NCBI RefSeq assembly: GCF_025263485.1
Contig: NZ_CP079863.1
Location: 5,914,570 to 5,978,569, forward strand
Direction of reading: 5' to 3'
Origin: Mycobacterium sp. SMC-2
GTDB taxonomy: Bacteria; Actinomycetota; Actinomycetes; Mycobacteriales; Mycobacteriaceae
DNA length: 64,000 bases
Shown here: positions 58,869 to 64,000 of the stretch, in pieces
Layout of the letters: every line of letters starts with the position of its first letter
Position numbering within the stretch: the stretch's first letter is position 1
Program-made: the position numbers and the translations under genes
Notes under the pieces: generated by a model
The model's database searches: none
What the model was told of the DNA's origin: nothing
The model's input: only the letters and a program-made list of their open reading frames with translations

Positions 58869-59272
58869 ATGTCTAACAGCTACGGGATGACCCCGCGGCC
58901 GCGCAACTCGTTCTTGAGGCGATACTGAACAACACGTCGCTGAACGTGTCCACCCTGTGCGCGCAACTGCACGCAGGTGGCAGCCCCGGCAGCGACGGCA
59001 AATCCAACCCGGCCGCCGAAACCAACCGGCTGCAAATCGGTATGACCACCGCTAATGCCGCCGCGCAACTGTCCGGCACCGGGCCTTCGTGGACGATCAT
59101 CGCCACCCAGGGCGAAGACCTCACCGCGATCAGCCTGTGGGACGGCTTCGAGGACGACCCCAACGCGATCTGCTGGTTCACGCTGCCTGTGACGCCGAAC
59201 GTCGTCGTCGCATACGGCGACGTCGTCACCTTGACCACATGCAATCTGGCTGGCGCTGGGCTGGCGTCCTGA
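58869..59272 (+). CDS. Virion protein, single-base frameshift near N-terminus
   Basis: AGGAGGGG precedes ATG 58869 (MSNSYGMTP). The reading continues in the next frame (AAAQLVLEAILNNTSLNVSTLCAQLHAGG to 59272). One C added to the C4 run 58891-58894 joins them into about 134 residues. The C-terminal half (WTIIATQGEDLTAISLWDGFEDDPNAICWFTLP) is a beta domain seen in actinophage virion proteins of unknown role. Confidence 0.6.
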
Positions 59273-59273
59273 C

Positions 59274-61445
59274 ATGGCAGTCCTGTTCGACTCGTCGGCC
59301 AGCTCGCACGCGGACCTGACCACGCTGGGTTCTACGTCGCACACCCACAACGTCGGCGCCAGCGCACCTAACCGTGTCGCGCTTGCTGCGGTCTATTGGG
59401 CCGGCGCCCAAGACGCGTCCAGCGCGGCGTTCACCGTGACGTTCGGCGCCCAAACCATGACTGAAATCACCGACGGTGAAATCGGTTTCGCTAGCGACAC
59501 CTGCATGTTGAAGTTCTACGAACTCGTCGACCCGCCGACCGGGCCGCAGACGGTGCAGGCCGCCCTGGACACCAACCTGGGGGCCGGCACCCTGTCGCTG
59601 GCATCGGCCGCCTATTCCGGGGTGGCCGAGGTCGGCGACGCGGTCACCGCCACCGGACAGGTCGGCGCGGCGAACCTCATTGTTCCCTCAGCGACCGCCG
59701 CCATGTTCTTCAACGCCTTCTCCTGCAAGCCTGCTGTCGCCGGGGCCCGCCTCGATGAGATCCTGCCGCCGTCGGGGCTGACGGTCACCCCGTCCACGAC
59801 TGGCGGCACATTCGCGGCTGGCGACTACTACTGGGTTGTTACAGCGGTCGACGCGGCGGGCGAGACGGTCGCCTCCAACGAGGTGCACGCCACCCTCACC
59901 GGCTCCACCTCGTCGGCGGCGCTCGCATGGACGCTGCCGCTGGGCGCGACGGCGACCAAGATCTACCGCGGCGCCACAGCGGGCGGTGAAGACGTCCTCG
60001 TGGCCACAGTCTCCTCCGGTTCGACCTACACCGACACCGGGGGCGCCGGGACCGCGGCGACACCGCCGGTCACCAACACCGCGGCCGGGATCTACAACCA
60101 GACCGTGCGCGCCAGCATGGCTGGCACGTCGTCGATCAACCCGCTACTCATCGGTGATGCCGACGGCGCCGGGAGCGTCGAGTTCGCCACCACCGCCCCG
60201 GTCGACAGCACCGACCAGTGGGCGGGCATCGGTGTCGGGCTGATCGGGCAGGGCGTGGCTTTCGATGCCGTGGGTGCCGGAGATTCCGGGTTGGGCAGCA
60301 CCCGGTCGTGGTCTCATGACATCGCCGGCAACTGCGTGCTGGTGGCGGCCAGCGTCGCCGGGTTGCCGTCGGGTGCGAGCTTGGCCGCCCAAGTCGGCAC
60401 TACTGCGATGACACCGCTGGGGGTGGCCGGCGATTACGCCTACACGACCACCAAAACGACCTATAGCGAGCAAGAGGTCGAACTGATCCTGTTCATCTTC
60501 GTGTTCATCTGGTTCACCCGTGTGGCGACGACGACCACGGTCTACTCCTATTCGCCGTCGCTGTTCCTGTTCGGGCTCATCGGCGGACCGACCGGCACCC
60601 AGACCATCGAGCTGAACAGCTCAGCACCGGCGAACATCGCGGCGAACTCGGCGTCCTACGCCAACGTTTCGGGCTTCGATACCGCGGTGGCCAACGGCTC
60701 CTACGTCAGCCCGGTGACGGTGGAGTCGACGGTGCCGGCCGCGCGTGTGGTGTCGGTGCACGCGATCGAACCGCAAGCCAACACCTTCACCTACGAGTCC
60801 TCGGAAAACCTCGCTGCCGCACCCACGCTGACGTCCGTGGCGGCCAACGAACTCACCCAGGCCAAACGCGCCGTGGTGTCCACTACCGCAGCTGAGCAGA
60901 TCCTGCTGCTCGGCGACGGGCCCGGGGACTTCAGTGTCACACCGGTAGCGTTGATGACTTCCAACGGCACCACCCCGACCAACACCCCGAACTGGGGTGT
61001 GGTGGGCGTCAATCTGTCCCCGGCCGTGGTGCAGATCGGGGCGTCGCAGCCGGTCGAATTCTTCGGAGCGGCGGCCGCGATCACCGACTACCGCTCGCAT
61101 GTGCCCTCGCCGATGCGCACCTGGGTTGTGCCAGCCACGGTTGCCACCGCCGCAACCTACGGGCTGCCCGCCCAGCAGTGGGCGCAAGCCGTCGACTCGG
61201 TGCTCGACTACACACTGGACTGGACGCAATACCTGGCCGGCACCGGCGACACCATCGTGGCGGCCAAGTTCGTGCCCTTCGACTCCACCGTCAGCGTGGT
61301 GGCGACCAGTGTCACCGACACGCTGTGCACCGGTTGGCTCACCGGCGGCATCAGCAACCTGTCAGTCCCGGTGAGGGTGCATATCACCACCCTGTATGGG
61401 CGCCAAGACGATCGGTCGTTCGCGCTCGTCATCACCCCCACATGA
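59274..61445 (+). CDS. Large minor tail protein with fibre-adaptor C-terminus
   Basis: 723 residues from ATG 59274. Repeated beta domains: an N-terminal Ig-like unit, a fibronectin-like unit (GTFAAGDYYWVVTAVDAAGETVASNEVHATL, about 170-250), a middle domain with a hydrophobic VELILFIFVFIWFTRVATTT segment, and a C-terminal fibre-tail adaptor-like part (LDYTLDWTQYLAGTGDTIVAAKFVPF, about 640-720). A tail-tip protein that may carry host-binding fibres. Confidence 0.75.
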   Translation: MAVLFDSSASSHADLTTLGSTSHTHNVGASAPNRVALAAVYWAGAQDASSAAFTVTFGAQTMTEITDGEIGFASDTCMLKFYELVDPPTGPQTVQAALDTNLGAGTLSLASAAYSGVAEVGDAVTATGQVGAANLIVPSATAAMFFNAFSCKPAVAGARLDEILPPSGLTVTPSTTGGTFAAGDYYWVVTAVDAAGETVASNEVHATLTGSTSSAALAWTLPLGATATKIYRGATAGGEDVLVATVSSGSTYTDTGGAGTAATPPVTNTAAGIYNQTVRASMAGTSSINPLLIGDADGAGSVEFATTAPVDSTDQWAGIGVGLIGQGVAFDAVGAGDSGLGSTRSWSHDIAGNCVLVAASVAGLPSGASLAAQVGTTAMTPLGVAGDYAYTTTKTTYSEQEVELILFIFVFIWFTRVATTTTVYSYSPSLFLFGLIGGPTGTQTIELNSSAPANIAANSASYANVSGFDTAVANGSYVSPVTVESTVPAARVVSVHAIEPQANTFTYESSENLAAAPTLTSVAANELTQAKRAVVSTTAAEQILLLGDGPGDFSVTPVALMTSNGTTPTNTPNWGVVGVNLSPAVVQIGASQPVEFFGAAAAITDYRSHVPSPMRTWVVPATVATAATYGLPAQQWAQAVDSVLDYTLDWTQYLAGTGDTIVAAKFVPFDSTVSVVATSVTDTLCTGWLTGGISNLSVPVRVHITTLYGRQDDRSFALVITPT

Positions 61446-61448
61446 CCG

Positions 61449-62501
61449 ATGGACTTTTGGTGGCTGCCGCCCGAGATCAACTCGGCCCGCATCTACACCG
61501 GGGCGGGCAGCTGCCCGCTCATGATGGCCGCAACCTGGTGGGACCATCTAGCGTCGGAGCTGACAGCTACAGCCGTGTCGTGGCGCTGCATAACGGCCGC
61601 CGTCTGTGCCGTATGGACTGGTCCTTCCTCGATCGCGATGCTGAGCGCGTCGACCTCGTATGCGTCCTGGCTGGCCTCCACAGCCGTCCAGGCCGAGCGG
61701 ACCGCTAGCCAAGCACGCTCGGCGGCAGCTGCTTTCGAGGCAGCTCGCGCGGCGAGCGTGCCGCCCCCGCTGGTGGCCGCCAACCGCGCCCAGCTGGCCG
61801 CCCTGGTCGCCACCAACCTGCTCGGCCAGAACACCGCGGCGATCATGGCGCTCGAGGCCGCCTACGCCGAAATGTGGGCCCAAGACGTCGCGGCGATGGC
61901 CGAATACCAGGCGGCGTCAGCGGCCGCCACCGGGGGCCTGCCGCAGTTCGACGCGGCGCCGCAAGTAACGAACGGCGGCCCGAGCACCCCGGGCAGCGGC
62001 AGCAGCAGCGGGGCGGCCGTGTCCGGTCTGCTCGGCAGCAGCCTGGGTGACCTGGCCAACCAGTACCTGCAGGCGTTCCTGTCGTCGGGTCCCTACGAGG
62101 TGCCGATCTCGCTGCTGTCGATGTTCAACGTCTTGTGGGCGGTCGCCTCACCCGCGAGCCCGATCACGCAGGCGCTCAACCGGTTATCGGCGGCGGCCGA
62201 AGCCAGCGTGACCTTCCCGCCGCAGACGCCGGCCACGCCCAGCGCGCCGCCCGCTGCCGCCTCCAGCGGGACTGCTGGGCGGCTCGGCCGGCTCTCGGCG
62301 CCGAGCTGGGCGACCCAACCCGATCGCCGCGACCAACCAGCCGCCGCCGCGGTGCGGGCACTGCCAGCCGAGCAGACAGCCATCGCGGTACCGCTGCCCG
62401 CGCCCATGCCCGGCGGCGGCACACCGCCCAAACAGCAACGGCCCCCACCCGAATACGGGGCGGTCGTCCGATTCGTACCCCGCCCACCGTCAGGAGGATA
62501 A
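61449..62501 (+). CDS. PPE-family protein encoded within the prophage
   Basis: 350 residues from ATG 61449. The N-terminal 170 residues are a PPE domain: MDFWWLPPEINSARIYTGAG with Pro7-Pro8-Glu9, helical pairs rich in Ala, and AAYAEMWAQDVAAMAEYQAA near 150. A Gly/Ser linker, a hydrophobic segment (NQYLQAFLSSGPYEVPISLLSMFN), and GRLSAPSWA near 285, a variant of the SVPxxW motif, follow. PPE proteins are exported by ESX type VII systems, usually with a PE partner; none is adjacent. It lies 3 bp after a minor tail gene in the same operon. Confidence 0.85.
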   Translation: MDFWWLPPEINSARIYTGAGSCPLMMAATWWDHLASELTATAVSWRCITAAVCAVWTGPSSIAMLSASTSYASWLASTAVQAERTASQARSAAAAFEAARAASVPPPLVAANRAQLAALVATNLLGQNTAAIMALEAAYAEMWAQDVAAMAEYQAASAAATGGLPQFDAAPQVTNGGPSTPGSGSSSGAAVSGLLGSSLGDLANQYLQAFLSSGPYEVPISLLSMFNVLWAVASPASPITQALNRLSAAAEASVTFPPQTPATPSAPPAAASSGTAGRLGRLSAPSWATQPDRRDQPAAAAVRALPAEQTAIAVPLPAPMPGGGTPPKQQRPPPEYGAVVRFVPRPPSGG

Positions 62502-62504
62502 AAG

Positions 62505-63356
62505 GTGAAATACAAGCGCGGACTCAAGCCCGTGGCCGTGCAGCCGGCCGTCCGGCTCGCCGACTACTACACCCCGGATCTGCCCAGCGTCGAGTCGCTG
62601 AAATTCCCGCTGGGACACAGCGATCTGATCCAACCGCAGATGTTCTGCAACGACCGCATCGGCGACTGCGCCATCGCGGGCAGCATCGAGGAAGTGCGGC
62701 TGGCCAACGCGCTGCGCGGCGTCACGGTCAACTTCACCGACCAAAGCGCCGTCGAGAACTACAGCGCGATCACCGGATACCAGCCGGGCCCCGAGCTTGA
62801 CGACCCCTACGCGCCGCCCAACCCCACCGACCAGGGCACCGACGTTCACGAACTCTACGACTACCGCAAGAACACCGGGCTGGTCGACGCCGACGGCAAC
62901 CGGCACACGATCGTCGCCTACGCCGGGCTGACCGTCGGCGACTTCGACGAGCTGCTCATCGCGCTGTCGCTGTTCCCCTCCGGTGTCGGCATCGGTATCC
63001 AGGTGCCCGACTACTGCGACGCGCAGTTCGAGGCCGGCCAAGCGTGGCACCTGGTGCCCGGCAGGCACGCGATCGAGGGTGGGCACTACATCCCGGTTGT
63101 GGATGCTGCCAGCCGCACCGAGGGCGGCCTGTTCACCTGGGGCGGCCACGGCGGCATCACCGCCCCGTTCTACCGCGCCTACAACACCGTCACCGCCGTC
63201 GCGCTCACCCAGGAGATGTTCACCGGCGACAAGAGCCCCACGGGCGTGGACTTCGAGCGGCTCGCCGCGGATCTGCAGCTGCTGAACACCGGCCCCGTGA
63301 TGGCCAAAGCGCCGCGGCGACGCAAGACCGAGGTCGACGATGCGCCGGCTGCTTAA
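62505..63356 (+). CDS. Papain/C39-like cysteine peptidase-type phage protein
   Basis: 283 residues from GTG 62505, with AGGAGG upstream. MFCNDRIGDCAIAGSIEE places Cys55 at the head of a helix, and EGGHYIPVVDA places His194 before a strand, the Cys-His layout of papain-like enzymes. Related proteins with NDxxGDC motifs occur after tail genes in many actinophages. A role in virion or host-protein cleavage is possible; activity is unproven. Confidence 0.65.
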   Translation: MKYKRGLKPVAVQPAVRLADYYTPDLPSVESLKFPLGHSDLIQPQMFCNDRIGDCAIAGSIEEVRLANALRGVTVNFTDQSAVENYSAITGYQPGPELDDPYAPPNPTDQGTDVHELYDYRKNTGLVDADGNRHTIVAYAGLTVGDFDELLIALSLFPSGVGIGIQVPDYCDAQFEAGQAWHLVPGRHAIEGGHYIPVVDAASRTEGGLFTWGGHGGITAPFYRAYNTVTAVALTQEMFTGDKSPTGVDFERLAADLQLLNTGPVMAKAPRRRKTEVDDAPAA

Positions 63357-63693
63357 CCGGATCAACAAGTGGTTGACCCGGCTCCTCGAGCTGTTCAACC
63401 GCTGGTTCTGCAGCGCGCCCGGGGTGTGGCACACGCTGCTCGCGGCGTCGCTGATGGTCCTAATCGAGCTCGTCGTCGACCCGGGCCTAGACCCGCACGG
63501 CTTTTGGCTGCTCTACGTCTTGACGATCTACAGCGCGGTCACCCAACCCGCTTTGGCGTATGTCGCGGCGAAGTCAGCCAAGCGCACCGACGCCATCCTG
63601 GCCGAGCTGCGCAAGATCCAATCCGATGAATTCGTGCTCGACACAAAGACTTACGATCTGGTCGCGCACATCGCCAATCGGAGCGTCGAATGA
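63340..63693 (+). CDS. Two-helix membrane protein (holin candidate)
   Basis: 117 residues from ATG 63340, overlapping the previous gene by 17 bp. Two membrane helices (about 29-48 and 55-75: TLLAASLMVLIELVVDP and GFWLLYVLTIYSAVTQPALA) precede a charged cytoplasmic helix. Location after tail genes suggests lysis or membrane-anchoring function; holin is only a candidate name. Confidence 0.6.
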   Translation: MRRLLNRINKWLTRLLELFNRWFCSAPGVWHTLLAASLMVLIELVVDPGLDPHGFWLLYVLTIYSAVTQPALAYVAAKSAKRTDAILAELRKIQSDEFVLDTKTYDLVAHIANRSVE

Positions 63694-64000
63694 CCGAGCA
63701 TCATTCACGGCCGGTCACCAACCATTACACCGTTCACTACCCGGCGCACGAGCCACGCGAAACCGACCCGCACTATAAGGATTTCGAGGCTTACCGGCGG
63801 CGCACCCACAAGACAGCCAAGTGCGTGATCGGTGAGCACCGCGGCGATTACAGCGACTGCCGCGGGCCGCTTGAGCTGCACCACGCCCATGTCGAGTTCG
63901 CGCTGCAAAACGGCATCGACCTCGTCTGGTTAGAGCAGGACTACCCGGGGATCTCCGACCCCGACAAGGTCGGCGCGTGGGTGGAGTCTGCGGCGAACCT
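63690..64000 (+). CDS. HNH-like protein (3' end outside window)
   Basis: The frame from ATG 63690 (ATGA overlap) is open for 103 residues to the edge. CVIGEHRGDYSDCRGPLELHHAHVEFALQNG and a following GAWVESAANL correspond to the first half of an HNH fold (Cys, LELHH). The rest is off the window. Such genes are common near actinophage lysis cassettes. Confidence 0.7.
   Translation, partial: MTEHHSRPVTNHYTVHYPAHEPRETDPHYKDFEAYRRRTHKTAKCVIGEHRGDYSDCRGPLELHHAHVEFALQNGIDLVWLEQDYPGISDPDKVGAWVESAAN

Larger units (their letters stand above)
23712..64000. mobile_element. Siphoviral prophage at tRNA-Lys (right end outside window)
   Basis: The left junction lies within tRNA-Lys. The order is repressor and HTH, recombination/replication genes, toxin-antitoxin, HNH, terminase, portal, protease/scaffold, capsid, connectors, tail tube, chaperone, tape measure and minor tail proteins. 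This is that of a mycobacterial siphovirus. No integrase is present in the window; with the attP inside the repressor gene it would be at the far end. Several genes have single-base breaks. Confidence 0.93.

Noticed and set aside
1..64000. CRISPR array
   Set aside because: No regularly spaced direct repeats with unique spacers were seen in the window.

Overview
The window is high-GC actinobacterial DNA and reads as a Mycobacterium chromosome. It carries a PPE-family gene, an MmpL-type RND transporter, a DUF6188-like gene and a mycobacteriophage-like siphoviral prophage, all around a Phe/Asp/Glu/Lys tRNA cluster. Nearly all of it is mobile DNA. Two integrative elements sit in tandem at the 3' end of tRNA-Phe(GAA), and a prophage starts at the neighbouring tRNA-Lys(TTT).

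Region 1 (1-4266) is the right end of element A. It has parB (cut by the window edge), parA, two perfect palindromes that look like parS sites, a small HTH-like protein, an excisionase, a tyrosine integrase, and a 46-bp copy of the tRNA-Phe 3' end. Region 2 (4221-23327) is a complete element B of the pSAM2-like AICE type. It has a RepSA-like initiator at the left. At the right it has a Nudix (Pif-like) protein, a GntR (KorSA-like) repressor with matching operators, an FtsK-like DNA translocase, an excisionase and an integrase that abuts tRNA-Phe. Its cargo is a TetR/P450 pair, a second tetR whose first codons were replaced by an IS21-family insertion, an MmpL transporter coupled to an alpha/beta hydrolase, a DUF6188-like protein and an unrecognised 522-residue protein. 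Palindromic operators surround the transporter module.

Region 3 (23282-23763) is the tRNA cluster: Phe, Asp and Glu on minus, Lys on plus. Region 4 (about 23712 to beyond 64000) is the prophage. A leftward HTH repressor gene ends inside tRNA-Lys, so the host tRNA supplies its last codons. This is the geometry of integration-dependent immunity. The early genes follow: excisionase/Cro-like HTH, many small zinc-knuckle and membrane peptides, a Cas4/RecB-like exonuclease, RecT, a Dam-like methylase, HNH, a replication initiator with an origin-like repeat patch, RuvC, and a minus-strand toxin-antitoxin pair. The structural genes then run HNH, terminases, portal, protease with an in-frame nested scaffold, decoration protein, capsid, connectors, major tail protein, frameshifting chaperone, tape measure and minor tail proteins. 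Inside this late operon lies a PPE gene, followed by a papain-like protein, a membrane protein and a second HNH-like gene cut by the window edge.

Two points affect how the annotation should be read. First, at least a dozen prophage genes are each broken by one apparently missing base, almost always in a G or C run. I annotate them as whole genes with the break marked; homopolymer errors in the assembly are the simplest explanation and prophage decay the alternative. Second, one tail gene is interrupted by a hairpin-bearing stretch of about 51 nt with in-frame stops, which a single missing base does not explain.
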